The notes under the pieces: generated by a model
What the model saw: only the letters and a program-made list of their open reading frames with translations
Told to the model about the DNA's origin: nothing
The model's database searches: none
Program-made: the position numbers and the translations under genes
Part shown: positions 6,964-14,274 of the stretch, piece after piece
How the letters are laid out: the number at the start of each line of letters is the position of its first letter
How positions within the stretch are numbered: the first letter of the stretch is position 1
NCBI GenBank assembly: GCA_032251045.1
Contig: JAVVEW010000046.1
Coordinates: forward strand, 1-18,766
Length of the DNA: 18,766 bases
Direction: 5' to 3'
DNA from: JAVVEW01 sp032251045
GTDB lineage: Bacteria; Pseudomonadota; Gammaproteobacteria; Methylococcales; Methylomonadaceae

Positions 6964-8831
6964 CAAGCGGATTTCTTTTTCAGATGCACCAATAACAGCG
7001 AAATCGCCGCCGGCGTGATGCCAGGAATACGCGCCGCCTGGCCTAAAGTTTCCGGCCTATGTTGACTGAGTTTTTCGCTGACTTCATTCGATAATCCGGA
7101 CACCGTGCGGTAGTTGAAATCAACCGGCAACGTCAAGCGTTCAAATTTACGCCCTTTGTCAATTTCCAACTGCTGACGACCGATATAGCCTTGATATTTG
7201 GTCTGAATTTCCACCTGCTCCTGGACGGATTCCGGGTAATCGGACAAATCCACCACTTGCGCCAACTGCGCCAGGGTGACTTTGGGCCGTTTGAGCAAAT
7301 CCAACAGTTGATGCTCGCGGCTTAACGACTCGCCCGACAGTGCTTGAAAAGCTTCAGCTTCCGGCGTTTGTGGCCGGAGCCAGGTTGCGCCCAAGCGCTG
7401 GTTCAACCGTTCGATGTGGTCGCGTTTGGTCGAGAACGCCTGCCAGCGGCGATCATCGACCAGGCCCAGTGCCCGGCCTTGTTCAGTCAGGCGCAAATCG
7501 GCGTTATCCTCGCGCAGCAGCAGCCGGTATTCGGCGCGGCTGGTGAACATCCGGTACGGCTCTTGCGTGCCCCGGGTAATCAGGTCATCGATCATCACGC
7601 CAATGTAGGCTTGATCACGCCCCGGCGACCACGGCGTAAGCCCCTGACTGGCGCGAGCGGCATTGACCCCGGCAATCAAGCCCTGGGCGGCGGCTTCCTC
7701 ATAACCGGTAGTGCCGTTGATCTGCCCGGCCAGATACAGGCCGCCAAGGATTTTACTGGCCAGCGAAGCGTGTAAATCACGCGGGTCGAAAAAATCGTAT
7801 TCAATGGCATAGCCGGGCCTTAGAATTTCGGCGTTTTCAAACCCCGGCAAGGATCGAACCATTTGATATTGCACATCAAACGGCAAACTGGTGGAAATGC
7901 CGTTGGGATAGATTTCATGGGTGTTCAAACCCTCCGGCTCGATGAAAATCTGATGCGAATCGCGCTCGGCAAAGCGCACCACCTTATCCTCGATCGATGG
8001 ACAATACCGAGGGCCAACACCCTCAATCACGCCACTGTACATCGGCGAGCGATGCAAGGCGCCGCGAATGATGTCGTGGGTGCGCTCGGTGGTACGGGTA
8101 ATGAAACACGGAATTTGCTTAGGATGCTGTTCACGCTGCCCGAGAAAGGAAAATACCGGTGTCGGGTTATCGCCATCCTGCCGCGCCAGCCGGTCGAAGG
8201 CAATCGTCCGGCCATCGATGCGCGGCGGCGTGCCGGTTTTCAAACGCCGGATTCGAAATGGCAAGGCGTTAAGTTTCTCTGCCAGATCATTCGATGCCGC
8301 ATCGCCCGCCCGACCGCCAGAGTAATTTTCCAGGCCGATATGGATGCGCCCGGCCAGGAAAGTACCGCAGGTCAACACCACCGCAGGCGCGCGAAAAGTC
8401 AGGCCCATTTGCGTGACCACGCCAACCACCCGCTCCTGCTCGATCAATAAATCCGACACCGGTTGCTGAAACAGGCTCAAACCGGGCTGATTTTCCAATT
8501 TTTGCCGGATAAATTGTTTGTAGAGGGCACGATCGGCCTGGGCGCGGGTAGCACGCACTGCCGGCCCTTTGCTGGCGTTGAGGATACGAAACTGAATGCC
8601 GGCATGGTCAATGGCTTCGGCCATGACCCCGCCTAAGGCATCGATTTCCTTGACCAGATGGCCTTTGCCGATGCCGCCGATGGCCGGATTGCAGCTCATC
8701 TGTCCCAGGGTGTCGATGTTTTGCGTCAATAACAAGGTGACAGCGCCCGAGCGCGCCGCCGCCAGCGCCGCTTCAGTACCGGCGTGGCCGCCGCCAACAA
8801 TAATCACATCAAAGGTTTTAGCAAAATCCAC
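6963..8831 (-). CDS. mnmG: tRNA uridine-5-carboxymethylaminomethyl modification enzyme MnmG (GidA)
   Basis: FAD-dependent enzyme that works with MnmE to modify the wobble uridine U34 of certain tRNAs (cmnm5U). The 622-residue length is typical. The dinucleotide-binding loop GGGHAGTEAA is at residues 13-22, followed by family stretches SCNPAIGGIGKGHLVKEID, RPGYAIEYDFFDPRDL and GLYLAGQINGTTGYEEAAAQ. The C-terminal helical part that contacts MnmE and tRNA is present, including IPGITPAAISLLLVHLKK. The start is taken as GTG at 8831 with GAAGAG upstream; an ATG at 8845 is out of frame. It is the first gene of the leftward operon, divergent from the tRNA/prmA operon. Confidence 0.97.
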   Translation of the reverse strand: MDFAKTFDVIIVGGGHAGTEAALAAARSGAVTLLLTQNIDTLGQMSCNPAIGGIGKGHLVKEIDALGGVMAEAIDHAGIQFRILNASKGPAVRATRAQADRALYKQFIRQKLENQPGLSLFQQPVSDLLIEQERVVGVVTQMGLTFRAPAVVLTCGTFLAGRIHIGLENYSGGRAGDAASNDLAEKLNALPFRIRRLKTGTPPRIDGRTIAFDRLARQDGDNPTPVFSFLGQREQHPKQIPCFITRTTERTHDIIRGALHRSPMYSGVIEGVGPRYCPSIEDKVVRFAERDSHQIFIEPEGLNTHEIYPNGISTSLPFDVQYQMVRSLPGFENAEILRPGYAIEYDFFDPRDLHASLASKILGGLYLAGQINGTTGYEEAAAQGLIAGVNAARASQGLTPWSPGRDQAYIGVMIDDLITRGTQEPYRMFTSRAEYRLLLREDNADLRLTEQGRALGLVDDRRWQAFSTKRDHIERLNQRLGATWLRPQTPEAEAFQALSGESLSREHQLLDLLKRPKVTLAQLAQVVDLSDYPESVQEQVEIQTKYQGYIGRQQLEIDKGRKFERLTLPVDFNYRTVSGLSNEVSEKLSQHRPETLGQAARIPGITPAAISLLLVHLKKKSA

Positions 8832-9110
8832 AGCGCACTCTTCATGAAAACCAGGTTAACCGACTATTCTAATGGCTATGGCCGTCAGGTTCCACCAGCA
8901 CGTTCAATCGAACCACCCTGCCAAAATCTGGAAGTCTGACGCAGCAAAGGCTTATACCCTGTACCAGGGCCGCCAGAGGTTTTGTGACATCACGGACACG
9001 TCCGCAGTGAGAATGGGCGACAAAAAACAACTTAACCTTGACATCGCAAAAACTGCGCCGTATAGTACGCAGCTCGATCCGGCTCGCCGTATTGGCGACA
9101 GATAACAACA
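8832..9110. promoter_or_regulatory. Divergent intergenic region between mnmG and the tRNA operon
   Basis: This 279-bp spacer has no credible gene. On the minus strand there is a possible mnmG -10 element (TAGAAT, complement of 8866-8871) with only a poor -35 about 17 bp upstream, so that promoter is tentative. On the plus strand the tRNA promoter lies at 9038-9066 (separate entry). A short inverted repeat, TCGCC/GGCGA with a 5-base loop (9084-9098), lies in the transcribed leader just before tRNA-Pro and might be a processing landmark. The open frames here on either strand lack family features. Confidence 0.6.
9038..9066 (+). promoter_or_regulatory. Sigma-70-type promoter of the tRNA-Pro/Arg/His operon
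   Basis: A perfect -35 hexamer TTGACA (9038-9043), a 17-bp spacer and a -10 TATAGT (9061-9066, five of six matches to consensus). Transcription should begin near 9073, about 38 bp before tRNA-Pro. The stretch after the -10 (ACGCAGC) is moderately GC-rich, as in promoters under stringent control, but that control is only an inference. This is the clearest promoter in the window and probably also feeds prmA and the genes after it. Confidence 0.85.
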
Positions 9111-9187
9111 CGGGGTATAGCGCAGTTTGGTAGCGCGCCTGCTTTGGGAGCAGGATGTCGGGGGTTCAAATCCCTCTACCCCGACCA
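9111..9187 (+). tRNA. tRNA-Pro (anticodon TGG)
   Basis: A 77-nt cloverleaf with CCA encoded. The acceptor stem CGGGGTA (9111-9117) pairs fully with TACCCCG (9177-9183), with discriminator A. The anticodon stem is CCTGC/GCAGG and the seven-base loop TTTGGGA carries anticodon TGG (9145-9147). The T loop TTCAAAT is present. The sequence closely resembles gammaproteobacterial tRNA-Pro(UGG). It is the first gene of a three-tRNA transcript. Confidence 0.98.
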
Positions 9188-9189
9188 AT

Positions 9190-9266
9190 GCGCTTGTAGC
9201 TCAGCTGGATAGAGCATCGGCCTTCTAAGCCGGCGGTCGCAGGTTCGAATCCTGCCAAGCGTGCCA
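9190..9266 (+). tRNA. tRNA-Arg (anticodon TCT)
   Basis: A 77-nt cloverleaf with CCA encoded, 2 bp after tRNA-Pro. The D arm starts TAGCTCAGCTGGATAGAGC. The anticodon loop CTTCTAA gives TCT, reading AGA (and AGG by wobble). The T arm is GCAGG-TTCGAAT-CCTGC. The acceptor stem GCGCTTG/CAAGCGT pairs fully except that position 1:72 is a G-U wobble, where the E. coli counterpart has G-C. The discriminator base is G. Confidence 0.97.
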
Positions 9267-9292
9267 TCTCTGGCAGGCCTTCCATGTCCATG

Positions 9293-9368
9293 GTGAGCGT
9301 AGCTCAGTTGGTAGAGCCCCGGATTGTGATTCCGGTTGTCGCGGGTTCGAGCCCCGTCGTTCACCCCA
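9293..9368 (+). tRNA. tRNA-His (anticodon GTG)
   Basis: A 76-nt cloverleaf with CCA encoded. Acceptor stem GTGAGCG (9293-9299) pairs with CGTTCAC (9358-9364; one G-U). The anticodon loop TTGTGAT gives GTG. The base before it, G9292, is the genome-encoded G-1 that pairs with discriminator C73 (9365), the histidine identity element, so the mature tRNA should start at 9292. It ends 17 bases before the prmA start codon with no terminator between. Confidence 0.98.
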
Positions 9369-9385
9369 GTTCCCGGTTCCTGCTC

Positions 9386-10267
9386 ATGGCATGGCAACAA
9401 CTCTCCCTGACCACATCCGCTGAACACGCCGAGACTTTCAGTGCCTTGTTTGAAGCACTGGGCGCGGTATCCGTGACTCTTCAGGATGCCGAAGATCAAC
9501 CCATTTTCGAACCCCCCTTAGGCACGACACCGGTTTGGCCCAATACCCAGGTCACCGCGCTGTTTCCAGAACAAACGCCAGAACAGCTTATCCACCTGCA
9601 AATCGACCAGCAATTAAGCCACCTCCCCTATCAGCACTGGACCTGCACGGCGCTGCAGGAACAAGTCTGGGAGCGGGTGTGGCTGGATCATTTCAAACCC
9701 TTGTGTTTTGCCGACCGACTGTGGATTTGCCCTACCGGCCAGGAACAACACCCCCCCGGAACGGTTTGCCTGACGCTGGATCCTGGCCTGGCCTTTGGCA
9801 CCGGCACCCACCCAACCACCGCTTTATGCCTGGACTGGCTGGCGCGCCAGGACTTAAACGGCCTGACGGTGATCGATTACGGCTGTGGTTCAGGCATTTT
9901 AGCGATCGCCAGTCTCGCGCTGGGCGCCGCCTCCGCAGTGGCCATCGATATTGACGAACAAGCTTTGCTCGCAACCCGCGCCAATGCCGAAAAAAACGCC
10001 CTCAGCCCGAACTTGAACACGTATTTTCCTGAACAGGCACCGGACACACCGGCCGACCTGGTCATTGCCAACATTCTTGCCGGCCCTTTATTGGAGCTGG
10101 TGCCTGTGCTGCAAGCACGGGTCAGACCCGGCGGCTGGCTGCTGTTATCCGGCTTGCTGGAAAATCAGGCCGATGCCATTTGCCAAGCCTATCGCCCCGC
10201 CTTCAGCCTGACGCAGGCGATAGGCGATGAAGGCTGGTGTTTACTCAGCGGCCAACGCACGGGATAA
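9386..10267 (+). CDS. prmA: Ribosomal protein L11 methyltransferase
   Basis: SAM-dependent enzyme that trimethylates ribosomal protein L11 at several amino groups. The 293 residues equal the length of E. coli PrmA. The substrate-recognition N-terminal domain begins MAWQQLSL. LDPGLAFGTGTHPTT (residues 131-145), the SAM loop DYGCGSGILAIA (164-175) and NILAGPLLEL are family hallmarks. The ATG at 9386 is chosen because the longer open frame from 9284 would read through tRNA-His and has no counterpart in the family. The leader between tRNA-His and the ATG is only 17 nt with no good Shine-Dalgarno, so the mRNA is probably released by tRNA 3' processing. Confidence 0.96.
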   Translation: MAWQQLSLTTSAEHAETFSALFEALGAVSVTLQDAEDQPIFEPPLGTTPVWPNTQVTALFPEQTPEQLIHLQIDQQLSHLPYQHWTCTALQEQVWERVWLDHFKPLCFADRLWICPTGQEQHPPGTVCLTLDPGLAFGTGTHPTTALCLDWLARQDLNGLTVIDYGCGSGILAIASLALGAASAVAIDIDEQALLATRANAEKNALSPNLNTYFPEQAPDTPADLVIANILAGPLLELVPVLQARVRPGGWLLLSGLLENQADAICQAYRPAFSLTQAIGDEGWCLLSGQRTG

Positions 10268-10270
10268 ATC

Positions 10271-10930
10271 ATGTTCACCCGCTGCCCGGAATGCCAACAT
10301 CAGGCCACCGTTTCGGTGGAACAGCTGCGCGACACCCGCGGCATGTTAGTGTGCGAGCGCTGCCATGCCCGCTTTGACGCGCTGGCCAGCCTGAGCCAAC
10401 AACAGCCGATCACACCGAAACGTCGCGTTCAAGCTCCATCACCGGCTCGCCCGGCAGCGGCCGCCAGGCAGCCCGGCGCCAACGCGACCTGGTGGGGTTG
10501 GCTACTGGCCGGCTTATTGCTACTGGCCGGCCAGGGATTCGCTTTCAATTATCATGCACTCAGCCAGACGCCCAGCACCCGACCCGTGTTACTGACACTA
10601 TGCCAGTGGCTTAACTGCCCGGTGCCGGATTATCGCAATCTGGATGATTTCGCGGTGCTGTCCAGTCAATTCAATCAACTGTCAACGCTGCATTATCGCT
10701 TTTTAGCCGTGCTGCACCACCAAGGTGCATTCCCGCAGCTGCCGCCGCATCTGCGCCTGAACCTGACCGATGTCACCGGCAAAATCCTCGCCAGCCGCGT
10801 GTTTTCAGCCGCAGAGTACATGGATGACGACACCTTGAACCGGATTGCCCCGGCGCAAACCATCAAGGCCCAGCTGGACCTTGGCATACGCGACAGCCAG
10901 GTGGCCGGCTATACCTTTTCCTTACAATGA
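10271..10930 (+). CDS. DUF3426-type zinc-ribbon membrane protein
   Basis: A 219-residue protein of unknown function. The N-terminus has a zinc ribbon with two Cys pairs, C5-x-x-C8 and C28-x-x-C31, of the MJ0042 type. A low-complexity Pro/Ala/Arg linker (about 46-70) leads to one membrane helix (about 74-91, WWGWLLAGLLLLAGQGFAF). The C-terminal part (about 100-219) should be periplasmic and resembles DUF3426, with a beta-rich pattern such as LRLNLTDVTGKILASRVFSAAEY. This topology puts the zinc ribbon in the cytoplasm. A gene of this kind after prmA is common in gammaproteobacteria. It starts 3 bp after the prmA stop and overlaps rlmI by 4 bp (ATGA). Confidence 0.85.
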   Translation: MFTRCPECQHQATVSVEQLRDTRGMLVCERCHARFDALASLSQQQPITPKRRVQAPSPARPAAAARQPGANATWWGWLLAGLLLLAGQGFAFNYHALSQTPSTRPVLLTLCQWLNCPVPDYRNLDDFAVLSSQFNQLSTLHYRFLAVLHHQGAFPQLPPHLRLNLTDVTGKILASRVFSAAEYMDDDTLNRIAPAQTIKAQLDLGIRDSQVAGYTFSLQ

Positions 10931-12114
10931 AACTACCCGACCTTATCCTGCGCAAACAGCAGGAACGCCGCCTGAAACAAGGCCATCCGTGGATTTTCAG
11001 CAATGAAATCGACACCACACGCTCGCCTTTGCAGCATTTCCAACCGGGCGATTTGGTCAATGTCGTCTGTCATCGTGGTCAATGTCTGGGCACCGCCTAT
11101 CTCAACCCCAACACCTTAATCGCAGCGCGCTGGCTATCCGCGCAACCTGACTGCGCGCTGGACACCGACTTTTTCCGCGACCGCCTGCAGCGCGCCCTGC
11201 TGTTGCGGCAGCGCTGGTTTAACCGGCCCTGTTACCGCTGGGTTTATGGTGAAAGTGACGCGCTGCCGGGCCTGGTCATTGACCGCTTTGGCAGCACCCT
11301 GGCGGTACAAATCAACACCGCTGGCATGGAGCGCGCGCGCACGCCCCTGCAAGAGGCGCTGGCCGAAGTCAGCACGGCGCGCAGCGTGATTGTTCGCACC
11401 GACAACCCCCTGCGCAGCCTGGAACAACTACCCATTAACGCCCCGGAAATAACCGGCGAAATACTGCCCGAAGTCATTATTGATGAAAACGACTGCCGCT
11501 TTGCCCTGGATGTAGCCTGCGGCCAGAAAACCGGCTGGTTTTACGACCACCGCCCCAGCCGGGCACGGGTAGCCGCGCTCAGCAACAACAAAAGCGTGCT
11601 GGATTTGTTCAGCTATGTCGGCGCCTTTGGCATTAACGCTGCGGTGGCGGGTGCATCCCGGGTCACCTGCGTGGACAGCTCGGCACCCGCGCTGGACCTG
11701 GCCAGGCATAATGCGCAATTGAATGGCGTCAGCCAGCGTATGAGCTTTACCCAGGCGGATGTTTTCGCGTTTCTACGCGATGCTCGCGACCGCAAGCTGG
11801 AATTTGATGTGATTATTCTTGACCCACCAGCCCTGATTAAACGCAAAAAAGACTATCAGGCCGGCATCGAAGCCTACCGTCGCCTGAATGCCCTGGCGCT
11901 ACACCTGCTGGCAGACCATGGCGTGCTGGTATCGGCCTCCTGCTCCTATCATCTGCCACGCGACGTGCTGCTACGCCTGATTAACCAGGCCGCCACACAA
12001 GCGAAGCGTCGCCTGGTGGTCTTTGCCCAGGATGGTCAAGGCCCGGACCACCCCATCCACCCGGCCATGCCGGAAACTGAGTATCTTAAGAGTTTTTTTC
12101 TGGCCGCTACTTGA
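10927..12114 (+). CDS. rlmI: 23S rRNA (cytosine1962-C5)-methyltransferase RlmI-like
   Basis: Class I SAM methyltransferase with an N-terminal PUA domain, expected to make m5C1962 in 23S rRNA. The 395 residues match E. coli RlmI (396). The PUA domain covers about 1-75 (GHPWIFSNEID, FQPGDLVNV). A central region has YGESDALPGLVIDRFG, and GQKTGWFYDHRPSR is the conserved link into the Rossmann domain (VLDLFSYVGAFGINAA). The DPP motif is at D299-P301, and the catalytic Cys is expected at C339 in SCSYH. Alternative: another member of the RlmI/RlmK PUA-methyltransferase group with a different target base. Its stop abuts the stop of the opposite gene, giving TGATCA. Confidence 0.87.
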   Translation: MKLPDLILRKQQERRLKQGHPWIFSNEIDTTRSPLQHFQPGDLVNVVCHRGQCLGTAYLNPNTLIAARWLSAQPDCALDTDFFRDRLQRALLLRQRWFNRPCYRWVYGESDALPGLVIDRFGSTLAVQINTAGMERARTPLQEALAEVSTARSVIVRTDNPLRSLEQLPINAPEITGEILPEVIIDENDCRFALDVACGQKTGWFYDHRPSRARVAALSNNKSVLDLFSYVGAFGINAAVAGASRVTCVDSSAPALDLARHNAQLNGVSQRMSFTQADVFAFLRDARDRKLEFDVIILDPPALIKRKKDYQAGIEAYRRLNALALHLLADHGVLVSASCSYHLPRDVLLRLINQAATQAKRRLVVFAQDGQGPDHPIHPAMPETEYLKSFFLAAT

Positions 12115-14274
12115 TCAGAAATGGCTCAACGGCATACCGATATGGTAGCCTTGGCCGTAGTTAACGCCCATATCCAGCAACATGTCGTAAATCTGCTGAT
12201 TTTCGACAAACTCGCCAATGGTCAGAATGCCTAATTCCTGGCATAACCTGGAAAGATTGCGCACCAGCGCCCGATCAACCCGGGAGTGCGTCATATTGCG
12301 CACGAACGCACCATCAATTTTGACATATTCAAAATGCAGCTCGCGCAAGTAATGAAACGAATTGTAGCCACTGCCGAAATCATCCAGTGCAAAAGCAAAG
12401 CCCTTGTTGCGCAGATTGCTTAAAAACTTACCCATGTGCGTGATGTCGCTGATCGCATCGCGCTCTAAAATCTCAAACACAATACAGCTAGGCGGCACCT
12501 TAAGCTCCACGCACAATTGCTCGGCATACCCCAAAATACCGCGCCCCTGAATTTCCTGCGCCGACAGATTGATGAACAAGCGTTTAGGAGATTGACCCAA
12601 ATCCATGATTTCACGGTTAGCCCCCATCACCTTGCGGACGATAATACGATCTAATTCCCGGCCAAGGCTGTATTTTTCGATGGTTTCGATAAATTGCCCG
12701 GCGGATGTGATGGTGCCATCCTTGCCAATTAAACGCGCCACCGATTCATAGGCAAAAACCTCACCGGTCTGGCAATCAACAATGGGCTGGAAATAAGGCT
12801 TGACCCGCTCTTCCTGTAGCGCCTGACGCAAATCCTCGACATAGGCGCGGCTTCGCTTGACCAGCTCGGCATGATTCAAGCTGGGGTCAAATTCACAGAC
12901 TTCGTTTTTACCGCGCCCCTTGGCTCGATACAACGCCACGTCCACGCCAGACATCAGCTCTTCCACGGTTTGCATATCTTTGGGATAGCAAATCAGGCCT
13001 ACCGACGTCGTGATATGAAAACACGCTTGTTCCGGTGCGTGAAACGCCAGCGCCTCTAATGTGGTGCGTATCGATTCTGCGGCAACCTTAGCGCCCTCCG
13101 GCGACGTTTCCGGCAGAATCACCGCAAATTCATCACCGCCCATGCGGGTAGCGATATCCCCCTTGCGCAGCTCGCCGGTAATGGTTTCGGCAATTTTTTT
13201 CAACACCTCATCACCTAAGGGATGACCATAGGAGTCGTTGATATCCTTGAAATCATCCAAATCCAGCAACAACACCGCAAACTCATGCTGGTGCCGCAAG
13301 GAGCGATTGATTTCATATTCCAGCATATCGTTGAAATAGCGCCGGTTGTGAATCCCGGTCAGCGGGTCGTGAACGGAATAATATTCCAGCTCCGACAACG
13401 TTCGGCTCAAAACCTTGCTAGAACCGACCACCATCACCATCACTGACAACACGTACCGCACAATGGCCTGCTCCTGCGCCGTCAGCGCGTTGATCGACGC
13501 GTATGCCACGCCCAGCAATCCATCCAGGCCATAGGCCTTATCAGGCACCGGCACGGTAATCAGTTTAATGTCGGACACATCGTGCAACTGCGCCCCGGTA
13601 TCGATTAAAAATTCTTCGATATCCAACAAGGCATCATGCGGCAAATGCAGTTTATCCAGCATCTCGCGGCCCAGCCGGTCACGCACCTCCTTTTTTAACG
13701 CCTCATCACACACCCCCATGTAATAAAAATACATGGACAGACCTTGCTCTTCAGCAAAGGCGATAAAAAAGAAATTAAACGGAAAAATGGCGTGGAAACC
13801 GTGCAAGATCTCCTGCACAAACGCCTTCCATTGCGAAACTTTCTCATGAGAAAGAATGATGTTTTCCAGCACCTGACTTTGCTTTTCCAGCAAATCCTTT
13901 TCAACCAGGGCGCAGCTCAGCATGTTGGTGGTCTGATGCAGCTCATCGACCACACTTTTCAGGTACTGGCCGTTTTTATACCATTGCCGCTGGCGCTCAT
14001 CGACCAAGCAAGACAAGGCCTGATCCAAATTGGCGCAAGCCTCGATAGCCTTAGCGATACACGCCCGCTCAAAACCGCCGTCGGGAAGACTCTCTTGCAA
14101 ACGCGCTAAATCCTTGATGATGCCTTGATGACGAGACTGCGTCAACTTGCTGATATTGGCCGCAAACGTGCGCGTGCGCGTCTGACTTTCCAGCAATGCG
14201 AACAACTGCCGCATCAACTGCATACGCAAACCTTCGATGCGTTCCGGCACATTCTGAGGCAATTGATCCATCAT
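12115..14274 (-). CDS. Cytosolic GAF-like/GGDEF/EAL cyclic-di-GMP enzyme
   Basis: A 719-residue protein with no membrane segment. Residues about 1-120 are helical. Residues about 150-300 look like a GAF domain (weak call), which connects through a helix to a GGDEF domain (about 305-465). That domain has DPLTGIHNRRYF, active-site GGDEF at 379-383 and a product-inhibition site RKGD (370-373) exactly five residues before it, so cyclase activity is likely. The EAL domain (about 490-719) has ESV at 510-512 instead of EAL. Every metal or catalytic residue I could align to the well-studied enzyme RocR is nevertheless present at matching spacing: E510, N569, E601, E604, D631, D632, K652, E688, Q708. 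Phosphodiesterase activity is therefore also plausible. Its ATG overlaps the stop of the upstream di-iron protein gene (ATGA), pointing to coupled expression and a shared pathway. Confidence 0.94.
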   Translation of the reverse strand: MMDQLPQNVPERIEGLRMQLMRQLFALLESQTRTRTFAANISKLTQSRHQGIIKDLARLQESLPDGGFERACIAKAIEACANLDQALSCLVDERQRQWYKNGQYLKSVVDELHQTTNMLSCALVEKDLLEKQSQVLENIILSHEKVSQWKAFVQEILHGFHAIFPFNFFFIAFAEEQGLSMYFYYMGVCDEALKKEVRDRLGREMLDKLHLPHDALLDIEEFLIDTGAQLHDVSDIKLITVPVPDKAYGLDGLLGVAYASINALTAQEQAIVRYVLSVMVMVVGSSKVLSRTLSELEYYSVHDPLTGIHNRRYFNDMLEYEINRSLRHQHEFAVLLLDLDDFKDINDSYGHPLGDEVLKKIAETITGELRKGDIATRMGGDEFAVILPETSPEGAKVAAESIRTTLEALAFHAPEQACFHITTSVGLICYPKDMQTVEELMSGVDVALYRAKGRGKNEVCEFDPSLNHAELVKRSRAYVEDLRQALQEERVKPYFQPIVDCQTGEVFAYESVARLIGKDGTITSAGQFIETIEKYSLGRELDRIIVRKVMGANREIMDLGQSPKRLFINLSAQEIQGRGILGYAEQLCVELKVPPSCIVFEILERDAISDITHMGKFLSNLRNKGFAFALDDFGSGYNSFHYLRELHFEYVKIDGAFVRNMTHSRVDRALVRNLSRLCQELGILTIGEFVENQQIYDMLLDMGVNYGQGYHIGMPLSHF

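Noticed and set aside
8869..9111. Small open frames on both strands in the mnmG/tRNA spacer
   Set aside because: They overlap the tRNA promoter, show no family motifs and have no ribosome site. The spacer is better read as regulatory.
8952..9188. Minus-strand open frame over tRNA-Pro, starting MVGVEGFEPPTSCSQS
   Set aside because: This is the well-known spurious translation of the complement of a tRNA-Pro gene, not a protein. The tRNA explains it fully.
9284..9385. N-terminal extension of prmA from a start at 9284
   Set aside because: It would encode 34 residues from tRNA-His sequence, and PrmA family length and conservation begin at MAWQQLSL (9386).
9176..9499. Minus-strand open frame covering tRNA-Arg, tRNA-His and the start of prmA
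   Set aside because: It is the complement of two tRNAs and of a conserved gene start; similar tRNA-derived peptides recur across genomes as false annotations.
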